Of a stretch of DNA of 64,000 bases, positions 1 through 8,008 are shown in pieces. The position numbers were made by a program, and so were the translations under genes. The notes below the pieces were generated by a model, which saw nothing but the letters and a program-made list of their open reading frames with translations, was not told where the DNA came from and ran no database searches. The stretch is from Planctomycetales bacterium (GTDB lineage Bacteria; Planctomycetota; Planctomycetia; Planctomycetales; Planctomycetaceae). Each line of letters opens with the position of its first letter. Positions within the stretch are counted from its first letter, which is position 1. The DNA is taken from the NCBI GenBank assembly GCA_028285345.1, contig JANQPT010000023.1, forward strand, positions 1-64,000, in the 5' to 3' direction.

Positions 1-1528
1 GCAGATGCATGTGCGGCATCAGCGCAGTGAGAGTCAGATCGCGATCCAACTCCATCGTCTTGACCACCCGATGATTGGCCTCACCCGCCTTAATCCGGAT
101 GTCGGTATCGGCCAACCCGTACGTCTTGACTTCATACTCCGGCGGCTCCTTGGCAAAGATCACGCCCATCTCTGAGCGGTCGGTCGTCTTGGTGCCATTG
201 GGGGTGTAATGCATCTGAAACACGATCCGGCTGCCGGCGGGAATTCGTTTGGCATGACCGGGTTGAAAACGGACATACGTGCTGCCCGGCGCCGCCGCTC
301 CAAAAAACCCTCGCCGCAAGCCGTCCTGAGTGTTCCGCCGATTGTCCGGATCCTGCAGCAAAGCCAAGATGTGGTGCACGACTTCCCGGTCGCCCGGATG
401 GAACTCGATCGCCTGCACCCAACGGTCTTCGTCGAAAACGTCGGACACCACGAAGTACAAATAGGGTAAGACACCTGTCGCCGGCAGTGGAATCTCCTTA
501 GGCATTCGAAAAATGCGGTCCGGCTTGCCGATTCGCCACCCTTCACCCCACTCGCGCGCCGGTGGCTTGTCGGCATGATCCCCTTCAGGACAGCCATGGT
601 CGACCCAGCGGACCAACGTCGCGACCTCATCGTCCGACATGCTCAGGTCGTTCGTGAACGGACCGGCGCCCGGTGCGGCCGGCCACGGAGGCATCCGTTT
701 TTCCAAGACCGCTTCCTTGATCGTCTCCGCCCAGTTGCTGACTTCCTCATAGTCGTCCAGGGCAAACGGTCCTATTTCCCCCTCCCGGTGGCACTCCTGG
801 CAGCGGCTCTGCAGAATCGGCAACACGTCCCGATAGTAACTAACTTCCGTCTTGCTTCGCGGCTTGCGTTTTCTGCCGATGTGACACCCTTCGAGTTGGG
901 TCTCCGCCAGCACAACTTTCTTTCCCGCAAGCATCGCCTCGATCGCGTCAACGACGTAGTTCTCCGTCGGCGATTGGCGACGGTGCAAATAGCCGTACTG
1001 GTCGTCAAACATGCCGTGAAATCGGACGGTCCGATCGCGGTCGAGGATGAACACCTCCGGGGTACGATCCGCCCCGAACAGATCGGCAAGCTTGTTTCCC
1101 GCATCCTTCAGCACCGGGAACTTCACTTTGTGTGCGACCTTGGCCTGTCGCCGCACGTCGGCAAGTGAGTCTTGTTCGTTGGAGTTCACCGCGACGAACG
1201 CCACTGATTTGCCGTCAAAGCGATCCGCAATTTCCTGCATTCGTGGAAAGTACAAATTGGCGAGCGGACACTGCACGCCCATAAACGCCACGACCAGCAC
1301 CTGTTCGGATTGTGCATTGGAGTGAAAGGTCGTGTCGTCGATCGTGACCGCTTCGAACTGCGGAATCCGTTTGCCAAGCAGCGACTTCGGTGTCGTACGA
1401 TCCGCCACAGCGACGTTCTGCAGCTCTGCCCACGCGATCGCAAAACCACCGAAAATGACCAAGATTGTGCAAAGTCTACCGACGCGCTTCCGTGTCACAG
1501 CGTTTTGACTGATCAGCCGTGTTGCCAT
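1..1528 (-). CDS. Secreted thioredoxin-fold / cytochrome c / copper monooxygenase-like protein (3' end cut by window edge)
   Basis: The frame runs open from an ATG at 1528 to base 1, giving at least 509 residues. A GGAGAG ribosome site lies about 9 bases upstream. Residues 18-35 form a signal anchor or signal peptide. A thioredoxin/AhpC-like domain spans about 50-205, with a single cysteine in VQCPLA (C87) rather than CxxC. A class I haem site CQECH (C243, C246, H247) follows. After about residue 350 the HHILAL, QMHYTPNG and MPHMHL motifs resemble histidine motifs of copper type II ascorbate-dependent monooxygenases. This domain chain is typical of large planctomycete proteins annotated as redoxin or cytochrome c. 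It is probably exported; the substrate is unknown. Confidence 0.85.
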   Translation of the reverse strand, partial: MATRLISQNAVTRKRVGRLCTILVIFGGFAIAWAELQNVAVADRTTPKSLLGKRIPQFEAVTIDDTTFHSNAQSEQVLVVAFMGVQCPLANLYFPRMQEIADRFDGKSVAFVAVNSNEQDSLADVRRQAKVAHKVKFPVLKDAGNKLADLFGADRTPEVFILDRDRTVRFHGMFDDQYGYLHRRQSPTENYVVDAIEAMLAGKKVVLAETQLEGCHIGRKRKPRSKTEVSYYRDVLPILQSRCQECHREGEIGPFALDDYEEVSNWAETIKEAVLEKRMPPWPAAPGAGPFTNDLSMSDDEVATLVRWVDHGCPEGDHADKPPAREWGEGWRIGKPDRIFRMPKEIPLPATGVLPYLYFVVSDVFDEDRWVQAIEFHPGDREVVHHILALLQDPDNRRNTQDGLRRGFFGAAAPGSTYVRFQPGHAKRIPAGSRIVFQMHYTPNGTKTTDRSEMGVIFAKEPPEYEVKTYGLADTDIRIKAGEANHRVVKTMELDRDLTLTALMPHMHL

Positions 1529-1908
1529 TTGGTGCTGCTCTCCGGATGAAGAATGATCAATGGATTTTCGAGTGAGAGCCGACTTACGCAATCAAGGCAC
1601 AAAATAATTGCGAATCAACAATCGAGTCAACCCCGACCTACCATTCGGTAGACTCCCCGGTTTATCGAACACTTAGTCAACCATCGCGATTGTGGTACGT
1701 GAATCTCACGACGACCAACACGCTGATTTTTGCGCAGATGGTCCAGGGGTCAATGGTAGAAACCCTCTGTTAATGTTTTTGGAGTGTATTCGCCGCGACC
1801 AGCAAAAGATTCATTGCATGGTACTGCGTGTGACTTCGGTCCTCACTCCCAGGACGTTCGATCAAATCCCCCTTTACCCAAACACCCATCTCTGCCACCA
1901 TCCCCCAC
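1529..1908. other. Divergent intergenic region upstream of the Nuo-like operon
   Basis: These 380 bases separate the minus-strand redoxin/cytochrome gene from the first Nuo-like gene. It must hold promoters for both directions. It looks less GC-rich than its neighbours. I see no convincing reading frame, RNA or strong hairpin. Confidence 0.5.
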
Positions 1909-2283
1909 ATGTCAAACCCCACAGCAGAGTTAGTGACGTTCTTGATTGCGTGCGGCGGGTTGGTGCTTGGCTTGGCGGCGTTTGCACAACTACGCTGGGG
2001 CGCCAAGGTCGCCCCTCCTGCGGCCGATCGCCGGAAAATCGAAGCCGCGCCGCAATCGATTGAACCACTCAGCGAGCCGCAGGCGGTCGGACTGGTTCAG
2101 CTCGGCATCGCCTGGGTCGCCGGTGGGTTGGGCCTGGTTGTGTTGATTCCCTTAGTCCTGGTGTTCAGGTCTCAATCACTCGACCGGAACGCACTCGCGA
2201 CAGCATCGACCGCTGCGACGATGTTTGTTGTCTGTTGGATTCTTTGTTACGTTTTCCAGCGCCGCTCGAACGGGGGAAATTGA
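1909..2283 (+). CDS. NuoA-like membrane protein, first gene of a divergent complex I membrane-arm operon
   Basis: This protein has 124 residues and three hydrophobic segments (about 7-27, 61-84 and 97-115) separated by a polar loop. That is the size and topology of complex I subunit A (ND3). The assignment rests mainly on topology and on position at the head of an H-J-K-L-M-N series. The family loop motif (KNxPYESG) and the FDVE motif of the second helix are not recognisable; the region that would hold FDVE reads GGLGLVV. In a normal complex I this subunit closes the quinone channel. With the signature residues gone it cannot be assumed to do that here. Confidence that it is a real gene is high; confidence in the subunit identity is moderate. 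Confidence 0.65.
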   Translation: MSNPTAELVTFLIACGGLVLGLAAFAQLRWGAKVAPPAADRRKIEAAPQSIEPLSEPQAVGLVQLGIAWVAGGLGLVVLIPLVLVFRSQSLDRNALATASTAATMFVVCWILCYVFQRRSNGGN

Positions 2284-2284
2284 G

Positions 2285-3298
2285 GTGAGCATGTGCGCCG
2301 GGTTGCTCATCCTGTTCATCGGCCTGCCGCTAATGGTCGGCTGTCTGAGCGTCATTGATCAGATTCTCTTAGGAAACTGGGACAATGTTCGCCGCGCCTG
2401 GCTGATCCCCCACATGAAAAGCATCTTTGGTCAAGATTTAATGCCCGTTGGTGGCGCCGCCGCGCGGACTGGATACCTCGTCGCGCTGTTCGGGTGGATC
2501 ACCGCGGCCGGCAGCCTCGCTGTTGGCCTGCCATCGCCCGAGGGCCACGCTTTCGGTTTAGGAATCCTGCTCACCATCGTCTGTCTGCTGCTGGGAAACG
2601 CCTCTGAAATTGCGCCGTGCGTCACGACATGCAGTGCCGCCAAAACAGCGGCTGCCCTGCGAAAGCTGCTACAATCAGCGGGACTCTGGTTGACGGTCGC
2701 GGTCGTGTTACTCGCAGCGGGCGCGTCTGCCGGCTCGCTCAGTTGGACGGGAATTGTCGACGTTCAGGCCCGCGCCGGCGGATGGGGCGCGTTGGTCTAT
2801 CCGCTCGGTTGCTTCTGTTTGGTCGCGGTTGCCGTCGTGGGAGAATCCTCCCGAGCAGCGGCCGATGCAACATCGTTGCTCGGCTATTGCCGCCGGATTG
2901 CTCTCGCGCTGGTAATTGTCTGCAGCAGTGGCGGCGGCTGGCACTTTTGGCCGTTAACGCCCGACACAACAACCGCTCATCTGACCGTGCTTCAAGCAAT
3001 CCCGCTCTTGATCGTGATCGTGCTGAAGACATTGCTGGTGCTCGGCGGCACGGAGTTTCTCCGACAAAAGATCGGGCCAGCGTGCCGCCCGAGATTGATG
3101 TGGCTGATCTGGAATGTCATGCTGCCGCTGGCCGGTCTGAACGCCGTCGTGACAGTGGCGGGCGAGTGGCTATTGCAGCCGGACGACGTGCTCAGCAGAA
3201 GTCTATTGTCATGGATCGTCATTTGCGGTGGGAGCGCGTATGGACTACTCTTTCATCGCGACACGATTTCCACACAATGGCGGATCCTGCAGAGTTGA
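2285..3298 (+). CDS. NuoH-like membrane subunit (ND1 family, divergent)
   Basis: About 337 residues with eight or more hydrophobic segments; E. coli NuoH has about 325. Recognisable family pieces are MKSIFGQDLMP (residues 44-54), matching the conserved MIKMFFKEDWIP-type segment, and the stretch near 263-292 ending WNVMLPLAGLNAVVT, matching the conserved GWKxxLPLxLxNLxVT block. The acidic quinone-site loop (PFDLPEAESELV in ordinary NuoH) is reduced to GESSRAAADATSLLG. The GTG at 2285 is chosen because GGGGGA lies 7 bases upstream and the previous gene stops at 2283. An ATG at 2291 is the alternative, and an upstream ATG at 2225 would overlap the A-like gene. Loss of the quinone loop argues against normal ubiquinone or menaquinone reduction. 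Confidence 0.75.
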   Translation: MSMCAGLLILFIGLPLMVGCLSVIDQILLGNWDNVRRAWLIPHMKSIFGQDLMPVGGAAARTGYLVALFGWITAAGSLAVGLPSPEGHAFGLGILLTIVCLLLGNASEIAPCVTTCSAAKTAAALRKLLQSAGLWLTVAVVLLAAGASAGSLSWTGIVDVQARAGGWGALVYPLGCFCLVAVAVVGESSRAAADATSLLGYCRRIALALVIVCSSGGGWHFWPLTPDTTTAHLTVLQAIPLLIVIVLKTLLVLGGTEFLRQKIGPACRPRLMWLIWNVMLPLAGLNAVVTVAGEWLLQPDDVLSRSLLSWIVICGGSAYGLLFHRDTISTQWRILQS

Positions 3299-3355
3299 CG
3301 GAGTTCAGCTCCAGCGAAGCAGGATCGGCACAGCGCCTGGCACAAGGGTTCACGG

Positions 3356-4069
3356 ATGGACGGACGACCGCTGCCGATAATCCTCGCATGCTGCTGCGGC
3401 ATCGGATTTATCGGGCTGTCGCTGATGCTCGGCTCGATCGGGCCGAAGTTGCGTTCGCGGCAAATCGGCTTGGCATTGTGCGGCGTATCGGCTCTTGTCG
3501 CGCTGTCGCTGCTGCAAGATTCGCTGATCGGCGACATCACGTTCGCTCTGCCTGCGGCATTGTTGCTGGCGTCCGCAGTTCTCACCGTTGGCAGCCGCAA
3601 TCCCACGCGCGCTGCTTTGTGGTTCATCCTGACGGCACTCCTGAATTCGCTGCTGATCCTCATTCACTGCACGCCGTTTGCCGGGATGTCGAATTTCATC
3701 GTCGCCGGCGGCTTGATCGGGGTTTTGAATCTAATCACAGCCGTCGCTCTTCGTTCCTCTTCGATGGCTGTGGAACCGAAAAAAAAGTACGTCATTCCGG
3801 CGTGCGTTCTGGGAGCGATCCTCACCGCGACGCTGGGCGCAGCAGTACTCTCATCGACGGGATCCTCAAACAACAGTATTGCCAGCGCCGTTGATTCGCC
3901 TCACCAGGACTACGGAGACATCTCCGCTCAAGTGGCATCGCTCGTTTCAAAGAATGCAGTGAGCCTGATCCTCCTTGCTGTCCTGCTCTTGGTCTCCGTC
4001 GCGGCGACCACCAAGATCATGCGTCCGCAATTCCACGGCGCGACCGCCGACCCGGAAGCCGCACACTGA
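3356..4069 (+). CDS. NuoJ-like membrane subunit with N-terminal extension
   Basis: A hydrophobic protein of 237 residues. Residues about 60-135 align with NuoJ: NPTRAALW (82-89) matches the conserved NPVHALLY region, and FAGMSNFIVAGGLI (108-121) matches the FAGALEIIVYAGAI helix. The conserved glutamate and tyrosine of that helix become N113 and A117. The C-terminal helix near 200-217 lacks the usual acidic residue. An N-terminal extension of about 60 residues adds two membrane segments not found in E. coli NuoJ (184 residues). The gene sits 57 bases after the H-like gene in the canonical H-(I)-J order, with I missing. AAGGG about 8 bases upstream supports the start. Confidence 0.75.
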   Translation: MDGRPLPIILACCCGIGFIGLSLMLGSIGPKLRSRQIGLALCGVSALVALSLLQDSLIGDITFALPAALLLASAVLTVGSRNPTRAALWFILTALLNSLLILIHCTPFAGMSNFIVAGGLIGVLNLITAVALRSSSMAVEPKKKYVIPACVLGAILTATLGAAVLSSTGSSNNSIASAVDSPHQDYGDISAQVASLVSKNAVSLILLAVLLLVSVAATTKIMRPQFHGATADPEAAH

Positions 4070-4106
4070 AAGTCAGCCGCACGACTCAAATCGAAAGCAG
4101 TCAGAA

Positions 4107-4460
4107 ATGCCGGCACAACCGTCCGTGATTGAGCAGTTGCAGATCGTCGCGGCGACGCTTGTATGCCTCGGTTTGGTAACAATGATTGTCCAACGCAATC
4201 TGTTGCAGTTCTTCATCGGCGGCCAGATTCTATTCCAGGGCATCTGCCTCGCGTCCGCCACGTACATTCACCTTCAGCAGCCTGCGGAGGGCGAAGTTTG
4301 GTTGATGTTAATACTCGGGATGGCCGTTCTGCACGCCCTATGGGGCGTCGCGCTGGCCACGGCGGCAAGATTTCGAGACGGCGCGGCCGATTTTCATCAG
4401 TTATTCAGTGCTGACGATACTGCGGCCAAGTTGCCGACTCCCAGTGACGGCAAGTCCTAA
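4107..4460 (+). CDS. NuoK-like membrane subunit lacking both conserved glutamates
   Basis: 117 residues with three membrane helices, close to NuoK (100 residues). The QRNLLQFFIGGQILFQG segment aligns with RRNLLFMLIGLEIMINA of E. coli, so the proton-channel glutamate E36 is replaced by Q40. AVLHALWGVAL aligns with AAAEASIGLAL, so E72 is replaced by H76. The ATG at 4107 gives the family N-terminus; a longer frame from 3975 overlaps the previous gene and is less likely. In E. coli complex I these glutamates are important for proton transfer through the K subunit, so this protein probably does not conduct protons in the usual way. The fold and operon position leave little doubt about ancestry. 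Confidence 0.85.
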   Translation: MPAQPSVIEQLQIVAATLVCLGLVTMIVQRNLLQFFIGGQILFQGICLASATYIHLQQPAEGEVWLMLILGMAVLHALWGVALATAARFRDGAADFHQLFSADDTAAKLPTPSDGKS

Positions 4461-4497
4461 TGCGGTCGACGCAAGCAACTTGCCAATCCTGTTCACT

Positions 4498-6393
4498 ATG
4501 ACGATAAACCACATTCTCATTCTGACTTTGACCGGCCCCCTGGTCGCGTGCCTGCTGCTGCTCGTCCTGAGCGGCGCTGGTCGCAAATGGGCCGTTCGAT
4601 TGGCGTCATTGCCGGTGGTTGTGATGATGCTGTCGGCAGGCACGCTCGTCGCCCTCGTTGCTCAGGGTTCGCAGCCCGTCGAGATCGCCCTCGGCACGTG
4701 GATCTCTCTTCTCGGCAGCGAACCGACCGATATTACCGCATCGCTGTACGCCGACAGTTGGTCAATCCTTTTACTAAGCACCATCGCACTCACGGGCGGA
4801 TTGATTGTGCTGTCGGCGATGAACAGCTCAGCCGAAGGCGAACAGCGGCGACTTCCGCCGATGTTGTTAATGGTGTTCTTCTCGATCGCCGCCCTGTCAT
4901 CCGGATCATTCCTCATGTTGGCGGCGGCTTGGGAGCTGCTCAGTCTCAGTGCATGTTGGTTAGCGGGTGCATCGTTGTCGGAACCCCGTTCCAGAAGCGC
5001 CGTACGCAGAGTGGCTCTCACGCTGCGCGCCGGAAGCTGCGGTTTGTGGCTCGCGATGGCGCTGATGTGGTCGTCCTATGGCACAGTCGACTTCTCACAG
5101 GTGCTGCGGGTTGCCGGCGCCTCTGAAATAAGCGCTTTCAAGAACGCACATCTGTGGCTGATCAACGCCGGATTGATTCTGTGGGCCACGGCGGCTTGCG
5201 CGCAGTTTCCACTGTTCCTCTGGGTCACCGATAGCGCCGAAGGAACACCGACCGCCTCGGCGATGATCCAATGTGTCGGACCTGGAGCCGTCGGCATCTG
5301 CACACTCGTCCGCTGTTTGCCGCTGCTGACATTGACGCCGAACCTGCTGCTCCTTCTGGCAATCGTGGGAGGATTCACCGCATTCACCGCCGGATTTATC
5401 GCCGTCACTCAGACACGCCCGCAACGGATGGTGGCGTTTTTGACGGCAGGCTATTTCGGCTTGATGTGCGCCGCCATCGCCGCCGGCACCAGCGCGGGCG
5501 TTGTCGCCGCTGGATTGCTGTTGGTCCTGCACGCGTTCGGCAACAGTCTGCTCTGTCTCGCCTGCGATTCGGGGTTCCAAAGTCGATCCGGCTCAAAGTC
5601 TCTGATCGCAGCCGGCGTGTTGGGTCTCTCAGGAATCCCACCGCTCTCCGGATTCTGGGCACTTTCGGCAATCGTGCAAGTCCTCTATTCGCAAGTCGAC
5701 AACTCAGCAGAACTCACGATGAAAATTTGCTGGTCCGTCACCTGCGGACTCTCTGTCGCTTCAGTTGTCCTGTCGAGTTACGCCCTCGTTCGCCTCTCTC
5801 ATCTCGTGTCGTTGGAAGCTCACACAAGCGACACTGCGCAACAAGACCCCGCCGCCGGCGCAACATGGATACAGATGGCCCTGCTGAGTCTTCTGGCAAT
5901 CTCGGCGCTGGCCTCGGGCGCGGCGATTGGACAGCCGACAGGCTTGTTGTCGCAATTCCTCGCACCAATCTTTCCGCCCGGCGCAAATGGAATCGAGAAC
6001 TCGCCCTTCATCTATGGAATTTGCGCGGCGGCCGCCGCCGTCGGAATTCTCGTCGGTTGGTACGGCCCGAGTCTCAACCGAAGCTTTCCTGCACCGCTGC
6101 AGCGCTTCGTTCGCCCACTCTCGGCGCTCAGCCGCCGCGAATTGTTCCTGCATGACTTTTATTACCTATGTCTCGCTCTGCCGCTGCGCACAGCTTCGCT
6201 GATGGCGCGATTCATGGACTGGTTTCTGCTCGACCGGCTAACGTCCGGCCTCGCGGCACGGCTCCCCGTCGCACTGGCCAGATTTACGCGGCCGGCAAAA
6301 ACCGGTTTGATCTCGCTCTATACCATGCTGACGGTTCTGGCCGTTTCCGTAATTCTGGTCCTGGTCGTTTGGTCGGGGATTCTGCAGCAATAG
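4498..6393 (+). CDS. NuoL-like antiporter-type subunit with lost channel lysines
   Basis: 631 residues from the ATG at 4498, with about 15 membrane helices and the C-terminal lateral-helix region (HDFYYLCLALPLR, then a long amphipathic stretch). This matches NuoL (613 residues). E146 in AAAWELLSL matches the conserved TM5 glutamate E144. Other key positions differ: the TM7 lysine (GKSAQLP) is A233 in AACAQFP, the TM10-11 lysine (HAFFKALL) is N349 in HAFGNSLL, and the TM12 lysine-aspartate pair (GFFSKDEI) is L389-S390 in GFWALSAI. The H of LIHAATM is also replaced. The frame is open from 4408, overlapping the K-like gene, but 4498 gives the family N-terminus. Confidence 0.88.
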   Translation: MTINHILILTLTGPLVACLLLLVLSGAGRKWAVRLASLPVVVMMLSAGTLVALVAQGSQPVEIALGTWISLLGSEPTDITASLYADSWSILLLSTIALTGGLIVLSAMNSSAEGEQRRLPPMLLMVFFSIAALSSGSFLMLAAAWELLSLSACWLAGASLSEPRSRSAVRRVALTLRAGSCGLWLAMALMWSSYGTVDFSQVLRVAGASEISAFKNAHLWLINAGLILWATAACAQFPLFLWVTDSAEGTPTASAMIQCVGPGAVGICTLVRCLPLLTLTPNLLLLLAIVGGFTAFTAGFIAVTQTRPQRMVAFLTAGYFGLMCAAIAAGTSAGVVAAGLLLVLHAFGNSLLCLACDSGFQSRSGSKSLIAAGVLGLSGIPPLSGFWALSAIVQVLYSQVDNSAELTMKICWSVTCGLSVASVVLSSYALVRLSHLVSLEAHTSDTAQQDPAAGATWIQMALLSLLAISALASGAAIGQPTGLLSQFLAPIFPPGANGIENSPFIYGICAAAAAVGILVGWYGPSLNRSFPAPLQRFVRPLSALSRRELFLHDFYYLCLALPLRTASLMARFMDWFLLDRLTSGLAARLPVALARFTRPAKTGLISLYTMLTVLAVSVILVLVVWSGILQQ

Positions 6394-6400
6394 CCAACCT

Positions 6401-7993
6401 ATGCAACAACTGACCAACATCTTGATCACAACGCCCTGCGCTGGTGCCCTGCTCGTTCTGGCATGTGCGCGATTTCTACCGAGTACCATCCGCTGTGTCG
6501 CCTTGCTGACCACAATTCTCAGCAGCGGCATCGCCTGTGGTCTCGCCGGGGCCATCGCCGCTTCGGCCGGCGATAGTGCGTATGGTCCTCATGCGTCATC
6601 GACGGCGTTCCACGCCGACGGTCTCAATGTCTTGTTCCTGGTGCTGACCAGCCTGCTCACGCTCTCCGCGGTGCTGATCAGTTGGCGGACGATCGAAAAA
6701 CGAGCGGCACCGTTCTTCGCAATGTTACTCGTTTTCCAGGCGGGCGCACTCGGAGTATTCGCCGCATCCAACGTCGTCTGGTTCCTGACCAGCTGGGAAG
6801 CTTGCCGCATTGCGATGTTCTTTTTGATCGGCCAATGGGGCGGCGGCGAACGGCGTCAGGCGGCGGCGAAGTTTTATCTCTACACGTTGGTCGGTGGCGG
6901 ACTGGTTGTCCTGGGGTTGATGCTGCTTGTCACGTCACATCAACAATTGACTGCAAGCGGCGAGATCACCGTGAGCATCCCACGCCTCATTCAAGAGACC
7001 CCGCAATTCACGGGCGCAGATACGGAGCTTGCCGAGAATTGGGAGCACAGAAAACTCTGGATTTTTGCATGTCTTGCCGTGGGATTGGGAATTCAGATCC
7101 CCATGTTTCCTTTTCACACCTGGATGCAGGGTGCACAGGTCGAAGCGCCCGCCGCCGGTTCGCTGTTGCTCAATGGAGTTTGGCTGAAGCTCGGCGCTTT
7201 CGGAGTGCTGCAACTACTGTTGCCGCTGTTTCCCGATCTTTGCCGGCAGTATGCGGACCTATTTCGCCTGTTGGCCGGGATCGGAGTGGTCTACGGTGTG
7301 ATGTTGTCGCTGGTCCAAGACGACCTCAAGCGGCTCGCCGCTTCGATGACTTTGAGTCTGATGAGCTTGTCCGTCCTCGGTTTGCTCAGCATGAACGCCG
7401 CAGGCATCAGTGGCGGGATCTTGCTCATGCTGGGCCATGCGGCAGCGATGGGAATTCTGATCTGTTTGACGGAGGTGTTGTTTGATCGATTCGGGACACG
7501 TGAGGCGGAAGCATTCGGCGGATTGATGTTCGCCTATCCCCGACTGGGCGCACTCGCGCTGCTGGCAACGATTTCACTCACGGCCTTTCCGCCCACCGCG
7601 GGATTCTCCGCGACAATCCTGACGATCCTTGGTCTGGCGGAACGGGATGTGGGCTATGTGATTCTCACGTTATGCGCCTTGTTGCTCGGTACGTGGTGTT
7701 GGTTGCGGATCATACAACGGATTCTCTGGGGCAAGACCCGCGAACCGCACTACGACCCGCGGAACCGTCGAGTGTCCGCTCAGCCCGATTCTGGTCGGCG
7801 TCGAGATCTCGGAGTGCGGGAGCTAGCCGCGTTGATCCCCTTGGCCGTTGTCGTCACTGGGATCGGATTGGTTCCGCAGTTCGTTTTGAATCAAGCGCAG
7901 CCGTCGGTGCGGCAACTGGCTGATCGGCTTGAAGATGAACAACTGCCGCGCCGGATCTCCGTTTCGGTCGTCGAGAACCGCCTGGGCCGCTAA
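6401..7993 (+). CDS. NuoM-like antiporter-type subunit
   Basis: 530 residues and about 14 membrane helices; E. coli NuoM has 509. It is the best preserved member of the cluster. TSWEACRIAMFFLIGQWGG carries the conserved glutamate (E133 for E144), HTWMQGAQVEAPAAGS matches HTWLPDAHVEAPTGGS, and WLKLGAFG keeps the lysine equivalent to K265 (K263). The TM7 lysine before IPMFPFHTW is Q232 instead of K234, and the TM12 glutamate (GFVGEF) is T405 in GFSATIL. The gene begins 7 bases after the L-like stop. The retained HTW and VEAP motifs identify the family, while the altered charges suggest the proton path is changed. Confidence 0.9.
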   Translation: MQQLTNILITTPCAGALLVLACARFLPSTIRCVALLTTILSSGIACGLAGAIAASAGDSAYGPHASSTAFHADGLNVLFLVLTSLLTLSAVLISWRTIEKRAAPFFAMLLVFQAGALGVFAASNVVWFLTSWEACRIAMFFLIGQWGGGERRQAAAKFYLYTLVGGGLVVLGLMLLVTSHQQLTASGEITVSIPRLIQETPQFTGADTELAENWEHRKLWIFACLAVGLGIQIPMFPFHTWMQGAQVEAPAAGSLLLNGVWLKLGAFGVLQLLLPLFPDLCRQYADLFRLLAGIGVVYGVMLSLVQDDLKRLAASMTLSLMSLSVLGLLSMNAAGISGGILLMLGHAAAMGILICLTEVLFDRFGTREAEAFGGLMFAYPRLGALALLATISLTAFPPTAGFSATILTILGLAERDVGYVILTLCALLLGTWCWLRIIQRILWGKTREPHYDPRNRRVSAQPDSGRRRDLGVRELAALIPLAVVVTGIGLVPQFVLNQAQPSVRQLADRLEDEQLPRRISVSVVENRLGR

Positions 7994-8008
7994 ACAGCAG
8001 AGGAAACG

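Noticed and set aside
2617-3894. A plus-strand frame of 425 codons overlapping the H-like and J-like genes
   Set aside because: It has an Arg/Ser-rich shadow composition and no domain, while the other two frames give membrane proteins matching NuoH and NuoJ.
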